In this document: positions 1 through 12,185 of the stretch, piece after piece
How the letters are laid out: every line of letters starts with the position of its first letter
How positions within the stretch are numbered: position 1 is the first letter of the stretch
Origin: Melampsora larici-populina 98AG31
Taxonomy: Eukaryota; Basidiomycota; Pucciniomycetes; Pucciniales; Melampsoraceae
Assembly: GCF_000204055.1 (NCBI RefSeq)
Contig: NW_006768766.1
Span: 2,594,524 to 2,658,523 of the forward strand
Reading direction: 5' to 3'
Length of the DNA: 64,000 nt
Translations under genes and position numbers: made by a program
The notes under the pieces: generated by a model
The model's input: the letters and a program-made list of their open reading frames with translations, nothing else
What the model was told of the DNA's origin: nothing
The model's database searches: none

Positions 1-209
1 GAACTGCACAATCTATGAGAAAGAGATTGGGCGAAACAAAACAGTTTGAGTTCGATTACTTTAAGAGAACTTGAACAAAACAACAACAACATTAACTAAC
101 ACCTGGTAAAGAAAGAGATCACGCTAAGTCTTTAGGAATGAAGACTGTAGATGATCGAACTGCACAATCTATGAGAAAGAGATTGGGCGAAACAAAACAG
201 TTTGAGTTC
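1..209. repeat. 53-bp exact direct repeat (1-53 and 157-209)
   Basis: The sequence beginning GAACTGCACAATCTATGAGA is identical at both positions up to ...GAGTTC, then diverges. It lies within the 3' coding exon described separately and looks like a recent partial exon duplication. Copy 1 begins at the window edge, so the repeat may extend further left. Confidence 0.9.
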
Positions 210-254
210 AATGGAGAAAAGAGAATAACAGCGAGTAGCACAAGAGTATTCTAA
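1..254 (+). CDS. 3' end of an unidentified gene (last exon, C-terminus)
   Basis: An open frame runs out of a likely acceptor near 110 (branch-like CTAAC just upstream, then AAAG) and stops with TAA at 252-254. It reads a basic, polar C-terminus ending ITASSTRVF. The first 53 bases of the window are repeated exactly at 157-209 inside this exon. In the same frame the first copy diverges to FEFDYFKRT and then stops, so the exon seems to be preceded by a partial duplicate of itself. I do not recognise the family. The gene's main body lies outside the window, so function cannot be stated. Confidence 0.45.
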
Positions 255-1698
255 TATATGATATCCATCGAGCTCAACCGTTGTGGCATTATGTAAGAAA
301 GAAAACATATCATTATGCACAGCTACATCTAAGCGTCTATACACGTCCTGCACTTAATGATCACTTCGTGATCTTAATTTTCAAATCATGGAGAAATTTA
401 TCTACATGTGATAAGACTATAAGTCTTTTTTGGTAATAATACTTGCGATAGTATTGCTAGTAATGGATGTACTTTTTTTGTGATTTTGTGCTTTAAAAAC
501 TGGCAATAATTATAATAGTATTGATATCATTTCTCTGGTGCCTTATCAGTTTCTCTGTTATCACCAAGTGGTCAGCAAGTGCCCTTGTGCTAGGTTCTTT
601 GAAGAAGGCAGTCTTAGACAACATCTACTAGTTATATTGTAAAGCTCTTGTTGAGCTTCAAATAATACACCACTGGGAATGTCAAGCAACACATGAATTG
701 CATAGGAACAAGAGTAAATATAGAGTGAAGCTGGGCGCTCAGATTTCTGAACACTGGGCTGGATTTAGTATTTTCCAAAACAATATGTAGCTGCACATCA
801 GTTACAGGCAACACATGCCACACCCTTCAATAATCAAAGTCACACTAATTTGCATATGCAAATTTTACATCATGGTGAGAAATGTTCTCATTGTGTGTGT
901 AGGTGTAAAATCACACAACACTTTGCTATCTGAGCACATTTGGTAAAATGGTAAGAAAGTGAAGGACTTTTTAAAGTGACAAATACAAAATGATTTGTGA
1001 TTTGGAAGAAAGCAAACAAATTAAGATCAATCAAAGGAGGTAGATATCAAGTTTAAATGCAGATATTGATTGTTGAGATTAACAAAAGGAAGGCTGTATC
1101 AAGATTGAAAACATATGTCAAGACTGAGAATGGAGAGTTTGGATACTCCCATTTCAAAATCAAATGGATTTGTGTGATGAGATGTTGAATTTGTTGCTGG
1201 TAAAGGGAGACAAAATTTGGCAAAGTCCAAAGCAAGAGGTAGTGAGGGGCCATATTTAAAAGGAGAGATAAAAAGGATAGAATAGGACTTGCAGTTGCAT
1301 ATGTCAAAAGAAGATACCACTTTTTTCGTTTTCAAGAATGTGCACAACCTTGGCACATGTGTGCAAAAACGTGTGTGCACCTTTTGATGCATTTTAGTTT
1401 ACCAAATGATGTTTTTGGGTCAAGAATGCAGCCAAAAATCAGTGTACCTTTTTGGTGGTGCACAGTCAGTTGCCCACATCACACCAGTTACCAAATTGGG
1501 TGTACAAGCCTATTTGGAAAAGATACGACACATTTACTGCGCTGGCCCCAACTAATGTGTTGTATCTTTTCTAATTAGACTTGTACAGCTTGAAATTATA
1601 TGCACTTTAAAAGAATGAGAAACTCCAATCAAAGGGAAAGGATTACAACAATTCTACAAAGGAGACACATATAACCCATGATTCACGGCAAAAAAATC
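255..1698. other. Intergenic, no gene seen
   Basis: AT-rich DNA with many stops in all frames. Short open frames here lack conserved motifs and splice structure. I see no tRNA, repeat pair or long hairpin. Confidence 0.6.
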
Positions 1699-1783
1699 TG
1701 GTCCATATGGGGCTCGAACCCATGACCTTGGCATTGACACATGTTGTATTAGTACCACGCTCTACCAACTAAGCTAATCGACC
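1699..1783 (-). tRNA. tRNA-Ile (anticodon AAU) with 12-nt intron
   Basis: On the minus strand the sequence starts GGTCGATTAGCTTAGTTGG and folds as a cloverleaf. The D arm is GCTTAGTTGGTAGAGC, the anticodon stem TGGTA/TGCCA, the loop CTAATA-A, and the T arm ATGGG-TTCGAGC-CCCAT, with a 3' half of ATGGACC plus A. A 12-nt intron sits after position 37, the usual eukaryotic site. A run of seven T residues follows the 3' end and would serve as the RNA polymerase III terminator. Acceptor pair 5:68 is G-G, a mismatch, so it may be a slightly degraded copy; the rest pairs well. The AAU anticodon is read from the loop and is firm. Confidence 0.85.
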
Positions 1784-3350
1784 ATACAGGTGAGAAGTGC
1801 AGCAGCTTATCCGACCCAAAATGGAAATGATTCCGTCAATCAAAACTTTAAATACTTAGCTCCCTTGATGCAAGTACCTCTCATTAATTCTCCTCTGAGA
1901 CTGTGGAGAGGGATTCATGGAATATTGTACTGCCATGTGTGGTATCAATGAACAGTTTTTCATTTTCCACACTTTGCACATAAATCTACACTAGTACACT
2001 GTTCCCTGCCAACATCTCAAAAATTCTACATTGGCTTTTCTTTTCTGATGCATATTTTACGTAATATCCCTCAATAGATGCATGCATTGATAAGAAAGTA
2101 TCCACATGAGGTGACAGTAAAGAGTCTTGAGTCCCGGAGCACTAATCAGAGGAATGTAGATGTTTTGTCTCTGTCTCTGACAAGAATGGAAGAGAGGCTA
2201 TGGGTTGGAAGAGATATATTGATACTATTGTGTCTATAGAATTCTGTGATAGAAAAAATTGAATCTTGATTCTTCCTGATTTTTCAATCAATGATCACCG
2301 GTGTCAATGATATAATGGCTTCTAGGAGAGCTATAGAGATTCTGAAGAGAGGAAAATTTCAGAAAAAAAATATTCCTCAACTTTCACAGGGGAATATTGG
2401 GAGGTTTTTTTGCCTGGTATTTCAAATATGGAGGCTGAAGGTAGCCCCAGAAAATCCTGACTTGGCATCACACCAAGCTTTTGGGTTATAAGGTGCAAGC
2501 CCAGGACCCTTGGAATGCCCCTATGAAGGGTAGTCACACAGAAATATTTCTTTTGAGCTCTTTCACAGCTCCAATTTACTGTTGTAATTCACAGTTCCAA
2601 GTCAGTATATAGAATATAAAATGTGGACCAGACTTGCACAAGTGCTGTCCTATCCTCTTCTGCTCTGGTGAACCTCACATCAGGTCAGTTTTGTGCCTTT
2701 TCAACTTCAGTCTGTGATTGTATTCTTGCTTTTCAACTTCTATTATTCCCTTTATATTTTAATTTTTTTGTTTGTGTTTGAGTTAACAATTATGTGATCA
2801 CACTTTTCTTTGGTAGTGATAAACTGTGCTTTTCATGTCTTGTTGAAAGGAAACAAGATATGTTTCTGTATTGCGTTATTGACACACTGCTTTCAGTTTG
2901 AGATTTTTTTCTGTTCTTTGAAATAGTTAATTGTTTTTATGCTTCAGTTACCCACCAATTCTAGTATCTACCTTTCTTGATAATTTATTGGGGCAAGGCA
3001 CCTTTGCCTTATTGCAATTAATTCCTTCATTCAAGTCACCTGCAATGCTTGATACCCAGATTTTGGCAACCTGACTCCAAAATTTGTATTCACGCCTTGG
3101 TGTACTTCAAGTTTTCACTCATATAAAAGGGTAACCTGTCCCACCTCATTTGATTTCCATTGGATCTCCTAACAAATCTCTGCACATCCAAACATATTCT
3201 ATAAATCAACCATTCACCTAACTTATACCACCTGGTTGGCTACAATGGTTTTGAAGTGTGCTTAACAACAAAGATTCCATCATTGTGTCTTGAAACTTGT
3301 GGATAATTGTGAGCTGGAACCAAGCATAGCAGGTGTTGACTCAACTGAAA
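1784..3350. other. Intergenic, no gene seen
   Basis: AT-rich sequence upstream of the tRNA and of the first MITE. No open frame with convincing coding character and no repeat structure that I could see. Confidence 0.6.
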
Positions 3351-3352
3351 TA

Positions 3353-3528
3353 CAGTCAAACCCGCACAATCACATAATTTGGGTGGAAGACTTTTCCTAT
3401 GCATTTTGATGGGTTATGCAATCCCGTTGTCAAATTTGGCAGTAAAAAGCATCAAGATTGGGGAATTTTTCTATGCATTATCACGGGTTATGCAGCTGCG
3501 CGGGTATGCAATTGCGCGGGTTTGACTG
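3353..3528 (+). mobile_element. 176-bp MITE, TA target duplication (Tc1/mariner-like), copy 1
   Basis: The ends are CAGTCAAACCCGC... and ...GCGGGTTTGACTG, forming terminal inverted repeats, and a TA dinucleotide flanks both sides (3351-3352, 3529-3530). A TA target duplication with CAGT-type ends is characteristic of Tc1/mariner-superfamily elements. There is no coding capacity, so it is a non-autonomous element. A nearly identical copy lies in opposite orientation at 4195-4370. Confidence 0.85.
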
Positions 3529-4194
3529 TATTTGGGAAATTTGAATGCTTGCGGGTAAGTTGTGAAATAGTCAAACTGTGGTGGGAATGCCCACATGTTC
3601 TCTAGTGTATCAAATACATTCACAATGTTAGGACAATTTGATACAAAATAAGAGTCACATTGGAAAAACATCTGGGGGTACTTTAGCAAGCCACTAGCTG
3701 TTCCTCAGCATTGATGAGCTGAGACTGGGTGTGATCAAAGTGTCTCCAAAACCACTGTTTAGCATTGGTGAAAGTATTCAAAATGGATATCATGATTGAA
3801 GTCAAAACCACAGGAGGCATTGGTCAACCCATGGTGTAAAGACTCAAGAGGGCTCAAAAGGAACCTTTCTATTACCCTTAATGGGGGCATGCCAGGGTCC
3901 TGTAATCACCCCTCTAAAACCTCATGGGGACACACATGGTTGGTGGGGAGCGGAGTCTGGTGACTACAATGATTGCATTGATATTTTCACTTTGTGACAT
4001 GGAGCCGTGAGCAGACACACTGGTGATCCACATCAATTTTTACGCTGATCCTTGCCAATCTCAAAGCCAAGAACTACCCTGGACGTGGAATACCTGCTAC
4101 CAGCGCGCAAGAATCTAGGCTCGATCCGCCTGGTCCTTACTAATTGTCTCAATCTTATCAAAATAGAAAATTGAAATAAAGCAGTTTATGCTTA

Positions 4195-4370
4195 CAGTCA
4201 AACCCGCGCAATTGCATACCCGCGCAGCTGCATAACCCGTGATAATGCATAGAAAAATTCCCCAATCTTGATGCTTTTCACTGCCAAATTTGACAACGGG
4301 ATTGCATAACCCATCAAAATGCATAGGAAAAGTCTTCCACCCAAATTATGTGATTGCGCGGGTTTGACTG
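4195..4370 (-). mobile_element. 176-bp MITE, TA target duplication, copy 2 (inverted)
   Basis: This is the reverse complement of the element at 3353-3528, with only about two base differences by eye (CACA/CGCA near one end and AGTA/AGTG internally). TA flanks both ends (4193-4194, 4371-4372). The pair forms a large inverted repeat with about 670 bp between the copies. The near identity implies recent activity or duplication. Confidence 0.85.
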
Positions 4371-4915
4371 TATCAAACTTGTATCCTTAATCACAAAATT
4401 ACATGCTCTTACAATGCATAAAGGTTATGATGAATATTGGCTCTGAGGAGTAAGGTTAGGTGAACAATATTCATCTCTTACCTCATTTCAATACAAAGTG
4501 TATCAATGAGGAGAACATTTTAAGTGAGAGCTGGGTCAATTATCAAACAAAGTCTATCTTCAAATGGTAGGTTTAGAAGCAATACATCCTGAAGGTGTCA
4601 AGCTAAGCTTCCTAGCCACATCTGGTCTATCTTTGATATATTTGGAGGGCATGATTACTTCAGTCCAGGTTGAAGTGCTCCATCAAGAAAACATTGCTAT
4701 AGAGACCCTCCAAGTGCAAGGCAACTTGCAAGGCATTGGGATGGGGGTGTGATACCGAACTCCAAAATCAATGGGTTGCCTGTATGCGGATGATGTCACT
4801 GGTTTTTTGATCGTACAGTTATGAGATCAAGAGAGGTAATCAAGTATGGTAAATAAGATACATTGAGTCATCTCACCATCATCATCAGTCTTTCTCATCG
4901 CTTCAACAAACAAAA
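4371..4915. other. Intergenic / 5' flank of the 248-aa gene
   Basis: No gene recognised. The last ~50 bases before the ATG at 4916 (CATCATCATCAGTC...CAACAAACAAAA) are pyrimidine-rich then A-rich, as expected for a fungal 5' leader. Confidence 0.5.
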
Positions 4916-6107
4916 ATGCCGGCTCAAAAGAGAACGCGTGTAGTTAAGAAACCAGTGGAAAAGAAACCTACTCAAAAAACTCGTAGGTCCAATCTAACTT
5001 CTTGATTCGATTCATAGATCTCGTCCGGGATCAGAGAATGATAACAAGTCACATTATTGGTTTTTTTGGTTTTCTCGAAGAGGTCAAGCATGTAGAAGCA
5101 GACGATGATTTCAGGTAATTGTAATTCTTATTTGACCGATCCTCTTCGTCAGAAAACTATTTTCATTGACCAGATTGTGGAAATTATTGAACAGTTCTGA
5201 TGAAGAGCTCAAGAAAGCGGCAAAGATGATTAAGAGTAAGGTTTCCAAGTCTCTTTCAGAACCCGCTCCTGACTTCTGATTGATAGCGAATATTCAAATC
5301 TATAGAAAAAAGAACTAAAGTTGAGGAAACCGACAATCAAAGGTTTGAGGCTACAGCACGAGATTTGAATTCTTCCATCAGTGCTGAAGCTCATAAAAAT
5401 TTGGATGATCATCAATCTGAGATGTCAGTCAACCCATTTTTATTTTTCTCATCTTTTTTGACGTACATGATGAAAAATTGATGCTAATCATTTTTTGGCT
5501 GAAAATAGGAACAAGTTGAATGGAAAGATAAAGACGTGGATCGAAACAGAAGACGAATCGAATGAAGAGAGAGTTTTTCAAAGACTTTTAATGAGAAATT
5601 ACGAGCCTCAGGTCTGTGACTTTTCCTTCAACGAAACTCAAGAACCAAGGATTTGTTATCAGTTTCTCATCAATCGGATTGTATGCAACTAGATCAAGCA
5701 ACTTTCGACAAACATCCAAGCTTTGTCGAATATGAGTGAGGTTGATAACAATTGGGAAGAGACTGCTCAAGACCTTCTCAAGGATGGTTTGTCATTTTGT
5801 GCACTGATGTCATCTGTGATCTTACCTGAGTTGTAAGATCTCCCGTAAAACAAATGAATCTGAGATATATTCTTCTACATCCTTACATGGTTAGTCGAAG
5901 CCCGCCCCTCGTTACTCAAGGATGTTAGTGAATCACTTACCAACGAAGCAAAAAAGTCGTGTAGATTACACCTTCAAAATCTTAAAGTGAGTTTCGTTTT
6001 GACTGAAAATATCAAGGATGTAGACGTCTGATGGCAAGATTTTTGAAAACGATAGTTACGATCAGATGGAAAAGCTTTTGCACAAAAATATGAGTCTTTG
6101 GTTTTAG
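4916..6107 (+). CDS. Unidentified 248-aa charged, probably helical protein (eight exons)
   Basis: Exons by phase-checked splice sites: 4916-4986, 5037-5114, 5153-5240, 5287-5423, 5509-5611, 5693-5786, 5895-5986, 6024-6107, totalling 747 nt including TAG. The start ATG follows an A-rich leader and gives a strongly basic N-terminus (MPAQKRTRVVKK). The rest is rich in K, E, D, L and S with heptad-like stretches (EKRTKVEETDNQRFEATARD; KQLSTNIQALSNM), suggesting a coiled-coil or helical bundle, possibly nuclear. I found no catalytic motif and do not recognise the family. All eight joins keep frame, which argues for a functional gene. The acceptor of exon 2 was chosen because the nearer one gives an early stop. 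Confidence 0.7.
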
Positions 6108-6393
6108 AGTCTTCGTAAGAGTTATGTTACTCAGACTCATGGGTACATGTGCGTTTCATTTGATACCAGTTGCAATGAAAAGATCTTATCAAAATCATTT
6201 TGAGCACATGGGTGAACATCCACCTGAAGGCCCATGACGCAATATTTCTAGCAAGATAAAATAACAGGTAGCTTACATGGGCGGCTGAACTCTGAAAGGT
6301 GCAAGGCACAACTTAACCGCAATCTAAATGTTTTTTGAGCGATATTTCATCTGAGAAGGTTGGGATTTGATGCATCTATTAGTTTGAAGAGAC

Positions 6394-6531
6394 ATGAAGA
6401 AGTCGAAAGCGAAAAAGGTCCATTCCATCGATCAATCTGAACAATGCGGTCTGCCACAAGAGATCGATTTGAATGAACACCTGAAGCTTTCTGCCGCCGC
6501 AGTGTCAGAGGACCTTTCAAACATCACCTAA
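6394..6531 (+). CDS. Possible small ORF, 45 aa
   Basis: An ATG-initiated frame with a basic start (MKKSKAKKVHS) and an acidic remainder, ending in TAA. It lies between the 248-aa gene and the VPS62-like gene. It could be a micropeptide, an unrecognised exon or chance; there is no homology I can name. Confidence 0.2.
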   Translation: MKKSKAKKVHSIDQSEQCGLPQEIDLNEHLKLSAAAVSEDLSNIT

Positions 6532-6884
6532 GAGCTGTAAATTGCGTTAAAAGTCTCACAAAAAAACTATCCCAATGATCTTTTTTTACTAGAGATAACA
6601 TATGATGGAATGGTATTCATTTTGTCTTTTGATCATCATCCATGTGTAAAACTAAGGGAATCGATTATAGAGCTTGAAGATGGATGTGATGTAGAAATTA
6701 ATTCCTTAATTAAACTTCATTCAACTTCAACTTCATTTAAAGATCAGTGACAGAGATGGCAAGCTAAGATGTAAATTGCCAATAGCTGATATAAACTCAC
6801 CTCCAGATCAGGGATCGTCATTCGCTATCGTCCATCGTTATTTCCAACATATCATCCACTTCGAAAACTGACTTGCAAGAAATC

Positions 6885-8556
6885 ATGCCAGCAATTCACT
6901 TAGAACCAATTGAATCGACTTCAACTCAACCTGAACCTTCAAGACCCACATTGGCCTCAAGAGAGTCCATCGAATCTCAATTCCTCAAAAACGTTCTCCA
7001 CACTGTACCATCCTACGTTTTAGATCACGCACCATTAATCCACTTACATTCCAAAGAACCATTTTGGCCGGCCTCCCAATTAAATCACATCAAGAATTTA
7101 AACTTTTCGAATCAACCAATTTTATCCCATTGTCAAGCAGAAAACAGAAAAGAGATACCATTTTCGATTTTAAGTGATTTGAAATTTAACCATGAAAAGG
7201 CTTATATGACAACTGATGATATAGAGAAGATTAGATCGAGTCCTCAATCAATCCAATGGTTATGTTCAAATGAAGGTAAACCTGATGAATTTGGAAAATC
7301 TAAAGTTTCTACTGTCAATCTGATTGTTGTAGATAAATCTGAATTAACTGGTATACCTAATACTTTGGATGCATTTTGGTTCTGTAAGCTTTCATTTTTT
7401 TTGAGCATTTGATTTTCAATTGATGTTGGGTTCTCTTTGTATCCATCTTAGTTTTTTATTCCTTCAATTTAGGACCTAAAGTTTTAGGTATTCATTTTGG
7501 TAATCATTTAGTAAATATTTTTTGTGGTTTTAATCTTCAATTTGAAAAACTGATATTCTTTCTCTACGTGATCATTTTTTCAAAATCAGGCTGATTGGTA
7601 ATTACCAGAAACGTTTTTTCGCAAAATATCTATCTTCTCAATGATGCAAAAAGTCTAATAAGGTATCTTTCTGTTTCTTTTTGAAAATAGGGAACATTGT
7701 ATGATTAGGTTCATAGATCAAAAACCTACAGCTATACATCTTTCATCACATGCAGATGGTTTTGCGTATCGTTTTGATTCGTTAGAAAAAGTAGGAGCGA
7801 GACCTGTAATTTACTCAGCATATGGTTCACGTAAGTATCTCTTATTCCTATCAAAGATACACGGTTCCTTTGGTTGTAAAAAAACTAATTTGAACTTTGA
7901 TTTTTTTGATTCTTTTGAATAGATGCCATGTACCCAAAAGCAGGGTAAGAATTCCGCTTCATCTTGTAATAATTTCAACTTGACATGGTTGAATTGTTTT
8001 CTTTGTTTTCTGGGGAAGAAGGAAACATGATTATTCTCCAATAAAATTCTTAGGTCCCATAGATTTTACAGATAAAGGTCCAAGATGGGATCCATTATTA
8101 AACTTTAATTCATGTCAACACTTTCCTTCACCTGAAAGAAATATATTCAGATCAATTGGTACGAAGGATTTGATCAATCAAGAGATGTGTTTAAAAAATC
8201 ATGATGATTTTATCAATTGTTTGAAATTTAGAGGATGGTTGAGTTTTTTCTTCTCATCTTCATGAAATTTTCATTACCTTCTGACAATTTTTTCATTATT
8301 TTTTTTGACCTTCTAGTTGGGGTGATCAATTTTCTTTGACTGATGCAAAGATTATGAGAAAGCTCACTTTGAATCATCTTAGATGGACAGATGGTAAGTT
8401 TTATCTCCTTTCTTCTTTATTTTCTTGACTAATCTTTGATTTACTTGGGTATTTGTGGGTCTGGAAATATTGAAAGGTGTAACTGGTCCTAGAGATAAAG
8501 ATTTGGATAGGATTGGTATGAATAGATCTAATGAAACCATCTTGAATTTCATTTGA
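6885..8556 (+). CDS. VPS62-family (vacuolar protein sorting-associated) protein, 366 aa
   Basis: Exons 6885-7383, 7452-7510, 7590-7597, 7691-7830, 7923-7944, 8022-8237, 8317-8393, 8477-8556 (1,101 nt with TGA; all phases agree). The product shows the family signature in order: LDAFWFF-YSFNLGPKVLG, a WEHCMIRF block, then RPVIYSAYGSHAMYPKAG and DKGPRWDPLLNF, ending near WGDQF and GVTGPRDKDLDR. The VPS62/TDA6 family is linked to cytoplasm-to-vacuole traffic in yeast; the biochemical activity is not known to me. I see no signal peptide, as the N-terminus is MPAIHLEPIESTS. Exon 3 is only 8 nt (GCTGATTG) and is needed to rebuild the conserved ADWEHC block. Assignment rests on motif recall; the gene looks intact. 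Confidence 0.85.
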
Positions 8557-11500
8557 CCCTTTCTATTGATTTTTGCTTTTGGATCTTCTTAATCCTTCCA
8601 TCTGTTTTTCCATTTTTCCATTTTCTTGCTGTTTTGTGGTTGGAGATCTTTATTTTAGATTAGCATGAGCTTTTGGTCAATCTTTTTATTCACTATCTGC
8701 ATGCAGTTCTTCTTGATAAATTATGGAATTGATTGGAAAACTACTTCAATCTTTATAAGATTACAGGTGCAGTTATTTGGGCAGTCCAATATTTGTTTTG
8801 TTGATCAGATCCCTCTTTTTATGGATTATCACATGGTCCAGTGACCAAAATGGGAATCATGGTTGCAAACTCTTGCTGGATTTCCCTGTTACCAAGGGAT
8901 CTTGACCTTCAACACCAAGCATTCTTGTAGCCTTTATGGGAGGCTGCCTCAACTCCAGATGTGAGTTGACTTAAATCCCTACAAACAAATGGATCCTGAT
9001 CTTTCAGTAGCCAGAAGTGAGAGCTTGATCCGGGCTTTGACCTACATACCTATCTGAGATGAGCCTACTGGTCTGTAGCAGTTCACAAATGTTTGATAAC
9101 AGGAGAGGACAGGAGTCAGCTTTTGACTTCAGTCTACCTTCAAACTTCAGACTTTTGAAATGAAATTGAATATGTAGTCTGGGTATTCTGATGCAGCCTA
9201 CATACATACTCAGTCATGTGATGTGAAGCAAAATTCTTGAGGTTTTCCAACAACGTTCTTTAGAAATTGTAAGGTGATGGGCCAAACAGTCACCAATGGT
9301 ACACAGGGTCTGTCCAGGTCTGTCCTCCAATCTGGCGCTGGTGCTCTTGATTGCATGCTCGTGAGATGGTTTCTTTTGGAGTTGCTCAGATTGTAATTGC
9401 TGCCCCTTGGGTTCTACTGAGGTGTGAAACATGGCGGTAAGTGTGAAAGAGACAAGCTACACTTTCCAAAGCTGACCAGATCGTCGGTTGAGCGCTTAAA
9501 CTTCTCCTCGCTCCTCATCATACATACTCTGCTCGTTCTACTTCTTCATCTTAGTTCGCACAATCAAAGTGTTGGTCGATTGACAAAGACGACCCAACGT
9601 GATGATTCAACAGCCTTTCTAGTCCGCTTCAACCGGACAAGTGCACAACTACCGACGCTGTTCGGATCGTACGAAATGTGGTCGAATGATTGACGTCCAG
9701 TCCTTGATCGATCGATCGAGCCTTATCAAAATCTTCAATGGCCTAGAGTGACACGCTACAGATAAGCTACAACAGCTACTTGGCGCAACCGTACGGATTC
9801 GCCTCTGTCGCAGATTGACAGGTTATCAGGCGGCCATGGACATGTTCGCGGATCTGGACCGATGTTGAATACGTTTCCTTCTTCTACACGAAAAGATGAT
9901 GCAACGTACGTTTATCCAGTTGATGGTGAAAGGGAATGAACGTACACTACCGCTTCATGGGGTATCGCACTACACAATCCAGATAGGATGATTGGACTCT
10001 TCTTGTCTTTCCCATTAAGATTGCACCTTGATACCAATCGAAATGGATGTAAAGAGCGACAAAAATCCAGCGGTGATTGTCTGACACACGATCCCTTTGG
10101 ATAAGCCCCTTGGTCGGCGGACTATGGGCACCTGATAGATCGAAGTCATAGACAAGTGGGGGAGCAAAACTGTAGCACATTGATATCAAGTTGATCCACT
10201 ACTTCTTGATATTTGAGCCACGCCATCAATCGAAAAGGGGTAAAACACCCAAACGCCCGATATGACTCGTGTGCAAGCATCTGTTTCTAGTCTTGTCACG
10301 GCGCGCACCAGAACATGGTCGTGGGCCTCGAGTATATAGTGAGCAGACACTTGATACACATTGCGGTAAGCGGCTTCCTTCAGGTCGTACGCGATGTCGG
10401 ACATAGACCCAGTCCTCTTTGGAGACCAAAGAGACAATCGCTCAAGTGAAGGAAAGTCTTCAGAGGCTTGGAAGCTGTCTCCATCAGAGCATCACGATGA
10501 CAAACCAAAATACCGCGTCATATTCTTGTCTAGGGCCAAATATGGATGACAGGCATAGCCACATAGAAGCCATCATCATCCTCTAGGGTCGAAGCTTGTC
10601 ACCTCGCTCCTCAGAGCCTGGCAGTTCGCCACGGAAGTAAGTCCCAGCGGTGTTTGATCGCGCCCATCTGGATTTGAAGAGAATAGTTGATGCGAATGAA
10701 ACAGATTTGGGGGAGAATCGCGCCAAATTGAGGATGAGAGAATGAGAGCGAGACTCGTATTCAGGTGACTACGATGCACCGTTATGAGCTTCACTAAGAG
10801 ATGCTGTTTTACTCACCAGAAAGAATATGCTCCGATGCACCATCAACCGATCACAAGGTGTTGGTCGGAGTGAATACAGTCTTCCCCATCATATCCCCAG
10901 AGATAATCGACCCAAAAGCTCCTCAAAAGCTTCAGGGGCGTACGACCAAATAATGCACTACTCTATCATACATAGGAAGCAAGACATTTTCCTTCAGAAA
11001 ATGGTCCTCGCCTCTTCCGTGCGTTGTATAGAGACTCTTAAAATCAATAATGAGATGCATGTATCGACCTTCATGATTCTATCGGGAGATTAATCAAACT
11101 AATCAAACAAGGATAGAATTCAGCAATTTGTTTGGTGATGGACGCGTCGAGAGCTTGAGTAGGAGGTGCCGCACTACGAAGAAATTTCATCCACCAAAAT
11201 GAGCATGCTCCGGTCGACCTGAAATCGGTCGCGAGTTGTTGATTGGAGTGAAGACAGTCTTTCTGATCACATCTCCAGAAATAACCGACCCAAAAGCTTT
11301 TCAAAAGCTTCAAGTACATACAAACAAATATTACACTACTCTATCATACATACGAACCAAGACATTTTCCTTCAGAAAATGGTCCTCGCCTTTTCCCTGC
11401 ATTGTCTAGACACTCTCATAAATAATACTTGAGTGGATGTATCGACCTTCATCATTGCATCAGGACATTCATCAAAATAAGAAAAAAAGAATGAAATCAA

Positions 11501-12185
11501 GTAATTTGTTTAGCGAATTGTGCGGTGATGGATGCGTTGAATTTTCGATTGAGATCACTTAACTTTTCCATCCAATTTAATATATGAAGGAGAGTCTGAA
11601 GACGTCAATTTTCGTCAAGAATGGTCGGCCAAAATATCTGGACAAAGACCTGAATCTCAGAGATGATGATGTAGGCTGTTTGGTCGGGCAATCTGCATGG
11701 CCAGCTGAACATATGATTAGGTCCCTCAGCTCATACTATGGAGTGTCCCTCAGCAGCTACACGTTAATTTACATATCTAGTCGGTGGATCACAGTCCTCC
11801 AGACTTCTTCTCACCGTCAAACTTCTTGCACGCGTTCTGAAGTCAAAAGCTATCTCTAAGCTATCATCAACTACCACATCCTTCACCGACGTTCATACTT
11901 ATCTCATTACGCTCTTATCTTCATCCGTAAGTCAATGCTTATCAGTTTTACGCGAGGACAACTACACTCAGTACCAATTGAGAATCTCACTTCGCATCAC
12001 TCAATTTCCATCTTTAACTTCATCATCATTCATCTAAGATCTTTGCGTCTTGATCGTTTTAGAGCTTTGATTTTCAATCTTCTCAGACCTCTCATCCTCA
12101 ACTGTTCAAAAGCTCCAATCTTGAATCGTCTGGAAGCTTAGAGACCGATCGAAAACTTTCATTCGATCACATCACATCTTGAATC
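8557..12185. other. Gene-poor stretch with weak ORFs
   Basis: Base composition is more balanced than in the flanks. Open frames occur at 9424-9693 (+), 9947-10189 (-) and 10186-10437 (-), the last reading VYQVSAHYILEAHDHVLVRA. None has a recognisable domain or convincing splice context. They may be decayed coding or transposon DNA. The right half contains the tandem duplication listed separately. From about 11,890 the strand is pyrimidine-rich and looks like the 5' leader of the zinc-finger gene. Confidence 0.5.
10820..11540 (+). repeat. Imperfect tandem duplication, period about 380-390 bp
   Basis: Unit 1 (about 10,820-11,150) and unit 2 (about 11,198-11,540) share long matching stretches: a CTCTATCATACATA block at about 10,960 and 11,339, AAGACATTTTCCTTCAGAAA at 10,981 and 11,359, and GGTGATGGA(C/T)GCGT at about 11,134 and 11,524. 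The offset grows from 378 to 390 through small indels. Neither unit has a credible gene. Confidence 0.8.

Noticed and set aside
9424..10437. Open frames at 9.4-10.4 kb as genes
   Set aside because: No start or splice context, no recognisable domain and no neighbour logic; kept only as a note in the spacer entry.
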